Origin: Granulosicoccus sp036478595
GTDB lineage: Bacteria > Pseudomonadota > Gammaproteobacteria > Granulosicoccales > Granulosicoccaceae
Length of the DNA stretch: 64,000 nt
Direction: 5' to 3'
Assembly (NCBI GenBank): GCA_036478595.1
Contig: JAZGEF010000039.1
Location: forward strand, 1 to 64,000
Shown: one piece after another, positions 34,698-43,878 of the stretch
How the letters are laid out: the number at the start of each line of letters is the position of its first letter
Position numbering within the stretch: the stretch's first letter is position 1
Notes under the pieces: generated by a model
Database searches by the model: none
Seen by the model: the letters and a program-made list of their open reading frames with translations, nothing else
What the model was told of the DNA's origin: nothing
Made by a program: the position numbers and the translations under genes

Positions 34698-35318
34698 TTG
34701 GCTAGATATATCGGTCCAAAATGTAAGTTAGCTCGTCGTGAAGGTACTGACCTTTACCTCAAGTCTGGCATACGTCCACTTGAATCAAAATGTAACCTAG
34801 AAACACCTCCAGGAATGGCGGGTGCAAAGCGTGGTCGTCCTTCTGACTATGCAAACCAGTTACGTGAAAAACAAAAGCTCCGTCGGATGTACGGTGTTCT
34901 GGAGAAGCAATTTCGTAACTACTACAAAGCTGCTGCATCAACAAAAGGCTCGACCGGTGAAAACCTGCTGACTTTTCTTGAAGCGCGTTTAGATAACGTT
35001 GTTTACCGAATGGGTTTTGGTTCAACTCGCGCCGAATGTCGCCAGTTGGTTTCACACAAAGCCATTATGGTTGACGGCAAGATCGTTAACATTGCTTCTT
35101 TTCAGGTGAAACCAAACCAGACAATCACTGTTCGCGAGAAAGCTAAGAAGCAGGCACGAATTGCTGATTCTCTAGAGCTCGCTGCACAACGCGGTGTGCC
35201 AGGTTGGATCGAAGTTGATACTAAGAAGCTAGAAGGCGTATTCAAAGCTAATCCGGATCGCGCTGATCTGCCAGCCGAAATAAACGAATCACTTGTAGTG
35301 GAACTCTACTCAAAGTAG
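34698..35318 (+). CDS. rpsD: 30S ribosomal protein S4
   Basis: The protein is 206 aa, ARYIGPKCKLARREGTDLYL with an S4 RNA-binding domain (LEARLDNVVYRMGFGSTRAE). It begins with TTG, rare for a protein needed at full ribosomal stoichiometry; GTGGGAGATAAG lies upstream. S4 is a primary 16S binder and, in E. coli, the alpha-operon repressor. The weak start and the preceding hairpin may be part of its regulation. Confidence 0.98.
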   Translation: MARYIGPKCKLARREGTDLYLKSGIRPLESKCNLETPPGMAGAKRGRPSDYANQLREKQKLRRMYGVLEKQFRNYYKAAASTKGSTGENLLTFLEARLDNVVYRMGFGSTRAECRQLVSHKAIMVDGKIVNIASFQVKPNQTITVREKAKKQARIADSLELAAQRGVPGWIEVDTKKLEGVFKANPDRADLPAEINESLVVELYSK

Positions 35319-35326
35319 AGCTCAGC

Positions 35327-35380
35327 ACCGCCATTGGCGGTTGCATATTGTTATTTTTTGTTCCTGCATACAGTGCAGGA
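35327..35380 (+). promoter_or_regulatory. Two hairpins between rpsD and rpoA
   Basis: ACCGCC-ATT-GGCGGT (35327-35341) is followed after 11 nt by a T-rich tract ending in TTTTTT, resembling a weak intrinsic terminator. A second stem, TCCTGCA-TACAG-TGCAGGA (35362-35380), comes directly after. They could lower rpoA transcription relative to the r-protein genes or mark an RNase site. Function is inferred from structure alone. Confidence 0.5.
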
Positions 35381-35403
35381 GCGCGTTAAACAGGTTGAAT
35401 GCC

Positions 35404-36396
35404 ATGCAAACCGAATTTCTGAAACCAAGAATCGTTGATGTTTCTGCGGCTAGCCCTAATCACGCCAAAGTTACGCTTGAACCACTAGAACGCGGCTTTG
35501 GTCACACGTTAGGCAATGCCTTGCGACGTATTCTATTGTCATCCATGCCGGGTGCAGCTATATATGAAGCTGAAATAGAAGGCGTTTTGCACGAATACAC
35601 CACGATGGAAGGTGTGCAAGAAGACGTACTGGATATCCTTCTGAACCTTAAGGGCGTTGCGATTGTCATGCACGCTAAAGAAGAAGCCACTCTAAAACTA
35701 GTTAAGCAGGGCCCGTGCACTGTTACTGCTGGCGATATAACGCTAGATCACGATATCGAGATCGTTAATCCTGATCACGTTATCTGCCAGCTTACGGGTG
35801 GTGCCAACCTCAACATGACGTTACGTGCACGTGTTGGCCGTGGTTACGAGCCTGCGTCAGCACGTACTTTAGAAGAAGGCGAGAATCGCCCAATTGGTAC
35901 TCTGCAAATTGATGCATCGTTCAGCCCAGTACGCCGGGTGGCTTACAATGTTGACAGTGCGCGGGTAGAGCAACGCACAGATCTGGACAAGCTTATTATT
36001 GATCTTGAAACCAACGGTACAATTGATCCTGAAGAGGCGATTCGCAAATCAGCGACTATCCTTCAAGAGCAGCTGTCAGTATTTGTTGATCTCAAGGCCG
36101 AAGCTGCAGTTCCTGAGGAGGAACAAGCGTCTGACATCGATCCGATCCTATTGCGCCCGGTCGATGATCTTGAGCTTACGGTCCGTTCGGCTAACTGTCT
36201 GAAGGCTGAGAACATCTACTACATTGGTGATTTGATCCAACGTACAGAAGTTGAGCTACTGAAAACCCCTAACTTGGGTAAGAAGTCGCTTACAGAAATC
36301 AAAGACGTGCTTGCACAACAGGCCTTGTCATTGGGTATGCGTCTAGAAAACTGGCCACCACCTGAGTTGCAAAAGCAACGTGAGTTGGTCAACTAG
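35404..36396 (+). CDS. rpoA: RNA polymerase subunit alpha
   Basis: ATG 35404 gives the canonical MQTEFLKPRIVDV and 330 aa; an upstream in-frame ATG at 35341 lies in the hairpin region and is not used. The N-terminal dimerisation domain has ERGFGHTLGNALRRILLSSM; the C-terminal domain (RSANCLKAENIYYIGDLIQR) contacts UP elements and activators. Followed by rplQ, the standard end of the alpha operon. Confidence 0.99.
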   Translation: MQTEFLKPRIVDVSAASPNHAKVTLEPLERGFGHTLGNALRRILLSSMPGAAIYEAEIEGVLHEYTTMEGVQEDVLDILLNLKGVAIVMHAKEEATLKLVKQGPCTVTAGDITLDHDIEIVNPDHVICQLTGGANLNMTLRARVGRGYEPASARTLEEGENRPIGTLQIDASFSPVRRVAYNVDSARVEQRTDLDKLIIDLETNGTIDPEEAIRKSATILQEQLSVFVDLKAEAAVPEEEQASDIDPILLRPVDDLELTVRSANCLKAENIYYIGDLIQRTEVELLKTPNLGKKSLTEIKDVLAQQALSLGMRLENWPPPELQKQRELVN

Positions 36397-36418
36397 AAAT
36401 TATATTGAGTAGAAGACA

Positions 36419-36784
36419 ATGAGACATCGTAAAAGTGGGCGTCAGCTCAATCGAAATAGCAGCCACCGGCATGCAATGTTTCGCAACATGGCAACATCAC
36501 TAGTAGTGCACGAATCTATTCGTACTACTTTGCCAAAAGCGAAAGAGTTACGAAAAGTTGTGGAACCACTCATTACAATGAGCCGGGAAGACAGCATTGC
36601 TAAGCGTCGTTTGGTATTCTCACGCCTTCGCGATAAGGCGGCAGTTGGCAAACTATTTACTGATCTTGGGCCACGTTTTCAAGGCCGTCCTGGCGGCTAC
36701 ACTCGCATCCTTAAGTGCGGTGTGCGTACTGGCGACAAAGCGCCAATGGCGATAATTGAATTTGTTGAGCGCGCTGACGGCTAA
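36419..36784 (+). CDS. rplQ: 50S ribosomal protein L17
   Basis: The protein is 121 aa, MRHRKSGRQLNRNSSHRHAM to GYTRILKCGVRTGDKAPMA. Last r-protein gene of the run; the terminator at 36863 ends the transcript. Confidence 0.99.
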   Translation: MRHRKSGRQLNRNSSHRHAMFRNMATSLVVHESIRTTLPKAKELRKVVEPLITMSREDSIAKRRLVFSRLRDKAAVGKLFTDLGPRFQGRPGGYTRILKCGVRTGDKAPMAIIEFVERADG

Positions 36785-36862
36785 CGGTTATAGCTAATGT
36801 CGTTCATTCGCATGTCCCCGCGATAAGCATGGGTATCCATCGGCTACAACAATAGTATGATC

Positions 36863-36894
36863 AAAGGCCTGCGCAGCGATGCGCGGGCCTTTTT
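36863..36894 (+). terminator. Intrinsic terminator of the r-protein operon
   Basis: AAAGGCC-T-GCGCA pairs with TGCGC-G-GGCCTTTTT around a GCGA tetraloop; 12 pairs plus one G-T pair, with a T run. It lies about 80 nt past rplQ and 20 nt before the ABC-exporter start, so it also shows that the in-frame ATG at 36857 is not that gene's start. Confidence 0.93.
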
Positions 36895-36913
36895 GCTTTT
36901 TAACACTTTGCGA

Positions 36914-38701
36914 ATGTCTGATACCGGTACAAGTTTTTCGGCACTGTTATCTTTGCTGCGTTATGCCAGGGGTTATCGCACGCGCATAATCATGGCCAGT
37001 ATTTGTTCGGCCCTTAATACCTTCTTCGATGTCATGCCGGAAATATTGATCGGCATCGCAATTGACGTTGTGGTTAATCAGCAAGAGAGCTTTGTTGCCT
37101 CGCTTGGTTTTGATTCCCCCAAATCGCAAATTTTAGTATTAGCGTTTTTGACCTTTGTAATTTGGGCTGGGGAGTCGTTGTTTCAATATCTGTATCTCAT
37201 TCTGTGGCGTAACCTTGCTCAGGATCTCCAAGCCGATATGCGTCAAGCCGCGTACGACCAAGTACAAAAACAAGATATGCACTTTTTTGAAAGCCGATCA
37301 TCAGGCGAACTCACCGCGATTCTGAACGATGATGTTAATCAGCTGGAACGGTTTCTTGATGGCGGCGCTAACGATTTCCTGCAGGTGTTTGTGGCGGTGG
37401 TATTAGTAGGCGGGGTGTTTTTTTATGTGTCCCCAACCATTGCGTGGTTAGCCATTACGCCAATCCCCGTAGTGATATGGGGAGCGTTCTACTTTATGCG
37501 TAGAGCGACACCGCTGTATGCGAATGTGCGAGAGCAGGTGGGCTCGATGGCTAACCGTATCGTTAACAGCATTGGCGGTATGGTGACAATCAAATCTTTT
37601 ACAGCGGAAGCTCGTGAGTCACAACTACTGGCCGAGGCCAGTGAGCGTTACGTTAACGCTAATCGGCAAGCGATAAAGATTAGCTCGGCGTTTGTGCCGA
37701 TGATCCGGATGGCAGTGTTGATGGGTTTTTTAGCCACATTTATTGTAGGCGGCTTTAAAGCGCTAGATGGTTCGTTAAATGTTGGCGCTTACGGGATGTT
37801 GGTGTTTTTAACGCAACGGTTACTGTGGCCGTTAACTCGTCTTGCACAAACCGTGGATCTGTACGAGCGTGCTATGGCCAGCACTCGACGCATATTGGCA
37901 CTCGTCGAGACACAACCTAATACCCGGGATAATGGCCAACTGCAATTGGCCACGCCTGTTAATGGTTCGCTTGAATTTGATCAAGTCAGCTTTACTTATA
38001 AAGAGACCGAAGCGGGCGTGCGTGATGTTTCACTAGTGGTGCCTGCCGGTAAAACCACGGCGCTAGTGGGCGCTACAGGTTCGGGCAAATCGACATTGAT
38101 AAAATTACTACTTCGATTTTATCCTGTTGATAAAGGCACAATCTCGCTTGATGGTATTCCAATAGATGAGCTGCGATTACATAATTTGCGTGAGCACATC
38201 GGTTTGGTTAGCCAAGATGTATTTTTATTTGAAGGGCCTGTCTTCGATAACATCGCTTACGGTAACCCTAATGCAAATAAGGAAACAATTATCGAAGCTG
38301 CCGTTGCTGCTGAAGCCTTGGACTTCATCAAGCAATTGCCTAATGGTTTTGATACCTTGGTGGGTGAGCGAGGAGTCAAACTCTCGGGTGGACAACGCCA
38401 GCGGCTATCATTAGCGCGCGCTATTGCTAAAAACCCACCAGTACTCATTTTGGATGAAGCCACCAGTGCGGTTGACAATGAAACCGAAGCGGCCATTCAA
38501 CGCTCACTGGCTCGTTTAGCGAAAGATCGCACTGTATTGGTAGTAGCACATCGTTTATCTACCATTGTTTCTGCCGATGAAATTGTGGTTTTTGATCACG
38601 GTGCTATAGTTGAAAGAGGGACGCATACCGAGTTGCTAAATTCTGGCGGGTACTATGCTCGGCAATGGGATGTCCAAACCGGTTCAACAACGTCGGCCTG
38701 A
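36914..38701 (+). CDS. ABC transporter, fused permease and ATPase (exporter type)
   Basis: The start at 36914 (MSDTGTSFSALL, 595 aa) lies past the terminator. Six TM helices occupy residues ~20-315. The ATPase domain has Walker A VGATGSGKST, Q-loop SQDVFLFEG, signature LSGGQRQR, Walker B VLILDEATSAVD and switch His AHRLS. Half-size exporters of this MsbA/multidrug type work as homodimers, exporting lipids or drugs. Substrate unknown. gpsA begins 3 nt after the stop. Confidence 0.94.
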   Translation: MSDTGTSFSALLSLLRYARGYRTRIIMASICSALNTFFDVMPEILIGIAIDVVVNQQESFVASLGFDSPKSQILVLAFLTFVIWAGESLFQYLYLILWRNLAQDLQADMRQAAYDQVQKQDMHFFESRSSGELTAILNDDVNQLERFLDGGANDFLQVFVAVVLVGGVFFYVSPTIAWLAITPIPVVIWGAFYFMRRATPLYANVREQVGSMANRIVNSIGGMVTIKSFTAEARESQLLAEASERYVNANRQAIKISSAFVPMIRMAVLMGFLATFIVGGFKALDGSLNVGAYGMLVFLTQRLLWPLTRLAQTVDLYERAMASTRRILALVETQPNTRDNGQLQLATPVNGSLEFDQVSFTYKETEAGVRDVSLVVPAGKTTALVGATGSGKSTLIKLLLRFYPVDKGTISLDGIPIDELRLHNLREHIGLVSQDVFLFEGPVFDNIAYGNPNANKETIIEAAVAAEALDFIKQLPNGFDTLVGERGVKLSGGQRQRLSLARAIAKNPPVLILDEATSAVDNETEAAIQRSLARLAKDRTVLVVAHRLSTIVSADEIVVFDHGAIVERGTHTELLNSGGYYARQWDVQTGSTTSA

Positions 38702-38704
38702 AAA

Positions 38705-39697
38705 ATGTCTAAATCGATAGCAGTACTTGGCGCAGGTTCATGGGGTAGTGCATTAGCGATTCAATTAGCGAGAAGTGGTGCACGCATTAAAATCTGGGGT
38801 CGCGACACCACCTTGCTTGAAGAGATGGTTAGTGATCGTGTTAATTCTCGCTACCTGCCAGGTGCACCATTCCCCGAGAGCTTAAGTGCAGAACCTGATT
38901 GGGATAAAGCCATAGCGAATACTGATTTCATTTTGGTGTCGGTGCCCAGTCATTCTTTTCGACAAATTCTGCAACGCCTGGGTAGGGATGCTAAACGCTT
39001 AGCATGGGCCACTAAAGGCTTAGAGCTCAGCACCGGTTTGTTGCCTCACCAAGTCGTACGTGAAGTACTGCCAGAAGTAACCGAATACGCCGTGTTGTCT
39101 GGGCCAACCTTTGCAACTGAAGTAGGGCAAGGTTTGCCAACGGCGATGAGCGTTGCGGCAAGCAATGAACCTTTTGCCATTGATTTATCCAAGGCGCTTT
39201 CAACACCACCATTCAGAGCTTACACCTCAACAGATATCGTTGGCGTGGAGGTAGGCGGAGCGGTTAAAAATGTCATCGCGATTGGAGCAGGTTTGGCCGA
39301 TGGATTAGGCTTTGGTGCTAACGCCCGTATTGCACTAATTAATCGCGGCCTACGAGAAATGACTCGCCTAGGAGTAGCGATGGGGGCCAAGTCGGATACC
39401 TTTCTGGGTTTAGCTGGTATGGGTGACTTGGTGCTAAGCTGTACTGATAATCAATCACGCAATCGCCGCATGGGTTTAGCGCTGGCTGCGGGTAAAACGG
39501 TTGCGCAAGCTGAAGAAGAAATTCAACAAGTGGTTGAGGGCGTAGCTGCAGCACGCGCGGTGCACGAACAAGCAAAGCGCTTGAATGTTCAATTGCCAAT
39601 TATTGAACAGCTCTACCGAGTGGTGATTGAAGGTGTGCCTGCGGCGGAGGCTGTTAAGGTTTTGTTGTCTAGAGCGACAGGGCCTGAAAGCGAATAG
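38705..39697 (+). CDS. gpsA: NAD(P)H-dependent glycerol-3-phosphate dehydrogenase
   Basis: The protein is 330 aa. It has the nucleotide-binding VLGAGSWGSALAIQLARSG, the conserved ATKGLELSTG, VLSGPTFATEV and VGGAVKNVIAIGAGLADGLG with the catalytic Lys. It makes sn-glycerol 3-phosphate from dihydroxyacetone phosphate for phospholipids. Probably cotranscribed with the ABC exporter; converges on eboC. Confidence 0.97.
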   Translation: MSKSIAVLGAGSWGSALAIQLARSGARIKIWGRDTTLLEEMVSDRVNSRYLPGAPFPESLSAEPDWDKAIANTDFILVSVPSHSFRQILQRLGRDAKRLAWATKGLELSTGLLPHQVVREVLPEVTEYAVLSGPTFATEVGQGLPTAMSVAASNEPFAIDLSKALSTPPFRAYTSTDIVGVEVGGAVKNVIAIGAGLADGLGFGANARIALINRGLREMTRLGVAMGAKSDTFLGLAGMGDLVLSCTDNQSRNRRMGLALAAGKTVAQAEEEIQQVVEGVAAARAVHEQAKRLNVQLPIIEQLYRVVIEGVPAAEAVKVLLSRATGPESE

Positions 39698-39731
39698 TGT
39701 CATACCCGTGACGGCGCGCCAGGTGCATGAC

Positions 39732-40598
39732 TTAAGTCCCTGCAATATAGCGTTGCAAAAACAGGGTTAACAAAAACGCGCCCACTGCAACAATCGCCAA
39801 ATTAGTAAACCCAGCTGTGCTGATGTAGATCGCATCCAGTAATGAGATGCCCGCGATCATACTCACTACGGCTTTGGATACATTGCGTTTATCCGGGTTC
39901 AGTAGAAACTGTAGTGAGTAGAGTAACCAACCACCGAATAACAGTGTAAATAGCAGTGTTGGTATGCTGTCGGCTGATCGCATTATTCCAAACCCTAACG
40001 GTACAGCTAAAAATGCTATTGGCCACATCGCTGCAAAACTATCGTTATTTTCGCTTTTGGCAATGTAGGTTAAACCGATTAGATAACTTAGCGTGACCAC
40101 CGCGGCAGCCATAACCAGGCTCGAGGGCTCGCGCATTAGGGTGTAGCCAGCGGTGATATAAACAAACATTCGGCACATGCCCATGATAAGTGGGCTAATC
40201 GGATTGTTCTTATGCCAGATGTTGTAGAGCATGATGCAGCTGCATAACGCCAGTGCTGATGCCGCAGCGTATTGTGGAATACCCAGTGCTCGGCTAGCGC
40301 TAACCATCACCAAGCAGATGCTTGCGGCCAGCATGCCGTAACCCAAGTAGTACACAGCGGCGTTACTGATTTTTCCGGATGGGATAGGCCGTTCTGGCCG
40401 CTCAAGTGCGTCTATTTTACTATCGTAAGCATCGTTTAAAAACATACCGCCAATATAGGCCAATGACATGGCGATCAACAGCAACGGAATCGATTCGTTA
40501 AATATATACACACCAGCTAACACCGCACCTGCAAGCGTATTACTCCACACCGTGGGTAGGTTTGATACGCGGCCGAGCTTAAGTAGAGTGGTAAACAT
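39732..40598 (-). CDS. eboC: EboC: UbiA-like prenyltransferase
   Basis: The protein is 288 aa with about eight TM helices. The first aspartate-rich motif of UbiA enzymes is present (NDAYDSKID, then ERPERPIPSG); the second acidic region near ISLLDAIY is weak, as is common in this subfamily. UbiA members transfer prenyl groups in the membrane. Within the ebo cluster EboC is the only clear membrane enzyme. It begins 2 nt after eboE and converges on gpsA. Substrate not established in any organism as far as I know. Confidence 0.9.
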   Translation of the reverse strand: MFTTLLKLGRVSNLPTVWSNTLAGAVLAGVYIFNESIPLLLIAMSLAYIGGMFLNDAYDSKIDALERPERPIPSGKISNAAVYYLGYGMLAASICLVMVSASRALGIPQYAAASALALCSCIMLYNIWHKNNPISPLIMGMCRMFVYITAGYTLMREPSSLVMAAAVVTLSYLIGLTYIAKSENNDSFAAMWPIAFLAVPLGFGIMRSADSIPTLLFTLLFGGWLLYSLQFLLNPDKRNVSKAVVSMIAGISLLDAIYISTAGFTNLAIVAVGAFLLTLFLQRYIAGT

Positions 40599-40600
40599 GT

Positions 40601-41848
40601 TTAGTTAAGCTGCGCCATAACCCATTGCAACTCGCGCACGATGGCTTGTTGCATATTGTCAGTTTTGTGTTCCTCTGGAAGCACGCCCCAGGTGTAGGTT
40701 TCTACTTCAAGATGATCGCTAATTGGGGTGGTGTTGTGCAGCGCCAGCATTTCTTTGATAAAAAACTGCGTTGAGGTGTAGCTGCCAAATTTATCCATGA
40801 ACACCGGTACGTGAAAATGCACACGCCATTCATCAAACAGCGCGCCACCGTTTAAGCTGGCAAAGGCTTCGTGCAAATCGGTAAAGCGATGTAGTTCAGA
40901 GTTGCGTCTGGCAACCACTTGGTGCAGATAAACGTTATCTTCAAATGGTTTTAGTAGCTTAACGGTGTCTGCGTTTATGCCGTCAAATTTTAAACCTGCG
41001 CTTATTTGTAATTTACCAACTGCGCATTCGGCTTGGCGTAGTGTTGCCAAACAGGCTTTTGCATCTTCATACTCAACGGCAGCATGGCAGATATCAAGGC
41101 AAACCGTTAAGTGTTCGTGCAAGGCAGCATCGGCTTCACTGTTATCGATACCTGTGAGCTGACTTAGCATCTTGCGTGCATCGTTACTGTATAAGTATTG
41201 CTTAAAAAAGGCACAAGTCTCATCAATAGTTTCAAGAAAACAACAAGGCTCGGGCTCTAAGGCTAAGCAAATCTGTTTGCCTGTTGTGCGCTTAACCTCA
41301 ATAAGGTGAGCGACGTGTCGCACCAGATTGTGCGCCATGATCTGGATATCGCCCGCGCTTTTTACTGATGCCTTAAAGGCGCCTGGCACGGTACTAATAG
41401 AGCCATTAACATCGTCGGGTAGTAGCTGAGCCAGTAAATCGGCCAGCTGGTTGGTATAGCGCAGCCGTTCAGGGTCAAGCCAATCGGGTAAATACACAGC
41501 CTCTTTAACCGTTGTGCCATGAAACGGCCCGTACGGAAACCCGTTTATCGTGAACAAATAAAAGGGGTTGGCATTAAGATACTGGGTAAATGCTGTCAGC
41601 GCATCAGGTTTGGCTAGGTCGTTTGCTGCCTGGGCTGACAAACGTAGCCCAATACCAAAATCTTGTTCGGGTGCTATTTGTTTACGGATGCCTGGTAGGT
41701 TGTCGTGCAAATTGCGTTGAGTTTGCTCCCACGTTTCGCCGGGGTGAATATTGGAGCAATAGCTCAAATGTTGTATGGCTTGCGTTGATTGGATTAGTCG
41801 CACGTTGCTGATGTTCTTATTGGCGTTGCAGTGAATATAGTTAACCAT
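40601..41848 (-). CDS. eboE: EboE: xylose-isomerase-like TIM barrel protein
   Basis: ATG 41848 is chosen (415 aa); a GTG at 41854 is also in frame. Landmarks of the metabolite-traffic protein EboE include HLSYCSNIHPGETWEQTQRN, FPYGPFHGTTVKEAVYLPDW, LALEPEPCCFLET, CLDICHAAVEYED and HFHVPVF. The fold is an AP-endonuclease-2 / sugar isomerase barrel with likely metal ligands (Glu, Asp-His, His-x-His). Reaction unknown. It is the first gene of the eboE-eboC pair, divergent from eboF with only about 40 nt between. Confidence 0.9.
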   Translation of the reverse strand: MVNYIHCNANKNISNVRLIQSTQAIQHLSYCSNIHPGETWEQTQRNLHDNLPGIRKQIAPEQDFGIGLRLSAQAANDLAKPDALTAFTQYLNANPFYLFTINGFPYGPFHGTTVKEAVYLPDWLDPERLRYTNQLADLLAQLLPDDVNGSISTVPGAFKASVKSAGDIQIMAHNLVRHVAHLIEVKRTTGKQICLALEPEPCCFLETIDETCAFFKQYLYSNDARKMLSQLTGIDNSEADAALHEHLTVCLDICHAAVEYEDAKACLATLRQAECAVGKLQISAGLKFDGINADTVKLLKPFEDNVYLHQVVARRNSELHRFTDLHEAFASLNGGALFDEWRVHFHVPVFMDKFGSYTSTQFFIKEMLALHNTTPISDHLEVETYTWGVLPEEHKTDNMQQAIVRELQWVMAQLN

Positions 41849-41892
41849 GAACACATTTGCTTTAGCAGCCTAATGTCCACTATTATTATTCG

Positions 41893-43281
41893 ATGAATCA
41901 GACTCTTGTTATCCTAGTTGTTGGTTTGAGCCCCGCATTAGTTGGGGAACACACGCCGCACTTACAAAAACTTGCCGCCAGAGGAGCTATGCGCCCTCTG
42001 AAGGCGGTAACCCCAGCGGTCACATGTTCCGCGCAAAGTAGTTTGGTGACAGGGTTGTTGCCTTCTGAGCACGGCATAGTAGCTAATGGTTGGTATTTTC
42101 ATGATCTGTCTGAGGTATGGCTTTGGCGCCAATCCAATCGATTGGTGAAAGGTGACAAAATTTGGGATACCGCGAAGCAACTAGATGCAAGCTTTACCTG
42201 CGCCAAAATGTTTTGGTGGTACAACATGTATTCAACCGTCGATTGGAGCGCTACCCCTCGGCCAATGTATCCGGCCGATGGTCGCAAGATCCCCGACCAC
42301 TATGCTTACCCGCCTGAGCTGCACGATGAGTTGGATGCAAAGTTGGGTCAATTTCCTTTGTTTAAGTTTTGGGGGCCGTTAGCTGATATTACCTCGAGCA
42401 AATGGATCAGCGATGCCACACGGCACGTTATGCAAACGCGAAAGCCAACCTTGATGCTCACCTATTTGCCACATCTGGATTACAACTTACAGCGTCTTGG
42501 CCCAGATCTTAAGCACGCGGATATTCAACGTGATCTCAATCAGGTGGATGAACTCTGCGGTGAGCTGATCGCACAGGCAGATGCCCAAGGGCAACAAGTG
42601 ATAATCGTGTCGGAATACGGTATCACACCGGTTACTGATGCAGTGCATATCAACAGAGCGCTTAGGCAAGCGGGTTATGTGCGCGTACGTAATGAGAAAG
42701 GGCGAGAGCAATTTGACGCGGGTGCATCAGATGCGTTTGCGGTAGCCGATCATCAAATTGCGCATGTCTACATTAATAAAGCTGATTGCATCGACGATGT
42801 AAAAGCATTACTCGAGGGTTTGGATGGCGTTGAACATGTGCTTGATGATGAGGGGAAAAAACAATGGGGTCTTGATCACGAGCGAGCAGGCGATCTTGTC
42901 GCCATATCAAAAGCCGACCGATGGTTTAGTTATTACTATTGGCTAGATGATAAACGAGCGCCTGATTACGCCCGCACCGTCGATATTCATCGTAAGCCCG
43001 GTTACGATCCGGTCGAATTATTTATTGATCCGGCAATATCATCGCCAAAGATTGCAGTAGGCACGCGCATTGCCAAGCGAAAATTGGGCATGCGTGCCTT
43101 GCTTGATGTAATTTCGTTAAAAGATACGCAACTGGTTAAAGGATCGCATGGCAGGCCAACGGATGATCCGGATCATGGCCCTGTGCTAATTAGCAGCAAT
43201 GCTGCATTGTTACCTAATACCGTTGCCACGACTGATTTCAAACAGCTCGTGCTGGATCATATATTCGATACCGGTTCATGA
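41893..43281 (+). CDS. eboF: EboF: alkaline phosphatase / nucleotide pyrophosphatase family
   Basis: The protein is 462 aa. The N-terminus has VGLSPALVGEHTPHLQKLAA and PAVTCSAQSSLVTG, whose Thr is the nucleophile position of NPP-type phosphodiesterases. Metal-site elements follow: YLPHLDYNLQRLG, SEYGITPV and GSHGRPTDDPDHGPVLISS. Members hydrolyse phosphodiesters or phosphomonoesters. There is no signal peptide. It is the only ebo gene on the plus strand here, lying between the two minus-strand halves. No clear Shine-Dalgarno site. Confidence 0.9.
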   Translation: MNQTLVILVVGLSPALVGEHTPHLQKLAARGAMRPLKAVTPAVTCSAQSSLVTGLLPSEHGIVANGWYFHDLSEVWLWRQSNRLVKGDKIWDTAKQLDASFTCAKMFWWYNMYSTVDWSATPRPMYPADGRKIPDHYAYPPELHDELDAKLGQFPLFKFWGPLADITSSKWISDATRHVMQTRKPTLMLTYLPHLDYNLQRLGPDLKHADIQRDLNQVDELCGELIAQADAQGQQVIIVSEYGITPVTDAVHINRALRQAGYVRVRNEKGREQFDAGASDAFAVADHQIAHVYINKADCIDDVKALLEGLDGVEHVLDDEGKKQWGLDHERAGDLVAISKADRWFSYYYWLDDKRAPDYARTVDIHRKPGYDPVELFIDPAISSPKIAVGTRIAKRKLGMRALLDVISLKDTQLVKGSHGRPTDDPDHGPVLISSNAALLPNTVATTDFKQLVLDHIFDTGS

Positions 43282-43296
43282 TCGCCTCGAGTGAGG

Positions 43297-43878
43297 CTAA
43301 TCGCTCAAAACCAAGTCGCTGGAAAGATTTCGATGTAGTCCTAGCAGCTCTCGGTGCTGCTTCATGTAAATTTTGAACCACTCCGTATAGATATTAGGGT
43401 GGCAATTGATATCCTTGATTATTTCATCGATCGTTAACCATCTGATGTCCGAAACTTCATCTCGATTAAACCGGTCGGTATCGATTGATCGATCAAACTG
43501 CCCGCTAAAACAGTGCACTTGTTCGTTTTCAAACAGCGCGCCGACTTGCGCTTCGTAGGTGATTTCGCCAATATTTTGCAGGGGCACTTGCCAGCCAAGC
43601 TCATCATTCAGGCGGCGTTGTGCGCAGTCGGTCGCTGTTTCTTGCCAACGCGGATGAGAGCAAACCGTGTTTGCCCATAATCCGCCTGAGTGATATTTGC
43701 CGGCGGCCCGCTTTTGTAATAGCAGACGCTGCCCATCGAACACAAAAATCGAAATCGCTATGTGTGGCACATTTCGTTCGTGCGCATCCAGTTTTTCAAC
43801 CGGGTATAGCGCATTGTCCTTGATGCCGGTGATGAGTTCGTGCAGATTGTTGTCGATTATTTCTGTGTCCATCGTCAT
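43297..43878 (-). CDS. idi: Isopentenyl-diphosphate delta-isomerase, type 1 (Nudix)
   Basis: The protein is 193 aa. Catalytic Cys is in GLWANTVCSHPR; the Nudix helix is represented by DCAQRRLNDELGW; the acidic FENEQVHCFSG holds the catalytic Glu; HERNVPHIAISIFVFD and LLLQKRAAGKYHSGG are also typical. It interconverts IPP and DMAPP. Its ATG overlaps the eboB stop (ATGA), so it is translationally coupled to the ebo genes, which is unusual for idi. This supports a prenyl substrate for EboC. Confidence 0.95.
   Translation of the reverse strand: MTMDTEIIDNNLHELITGIKDNALYPVEKLDAHERNVPHIAISIFVFDGQRLLLQKRAAGKYHSGGLWANTVCSHPRWQETATDCAQRRLNDELGWQVPLQNIGEITYEAQVGALFENEQVHCFSGQFDRSIDTDRFNRDEVSDIRWLTIDEIIKDINCHPNIYTEWFKIYMKQHRELLGLHRNLSSDLVLSD

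Noticed and set aside
35341..35403. N-terminal extension of RpoA from ATG 35341
   Set aside because: The extension is Cys-rich and falls in a hairpin spacer; the conserved alpha N-terminus starts at 35404.
36857..36913. N-terminal extension of the ABC exporter from ATG 36857
   Set aside because: These codons are the r-protein operon terminator; family proteins start near 36914.
43284..43297. Bidirectional terminator between eboF and idi (GCCTC-GAGT-GAGGC)
   Set aside because: Only a 5-bp stem without a T run on either side; too weak to list as a feature.
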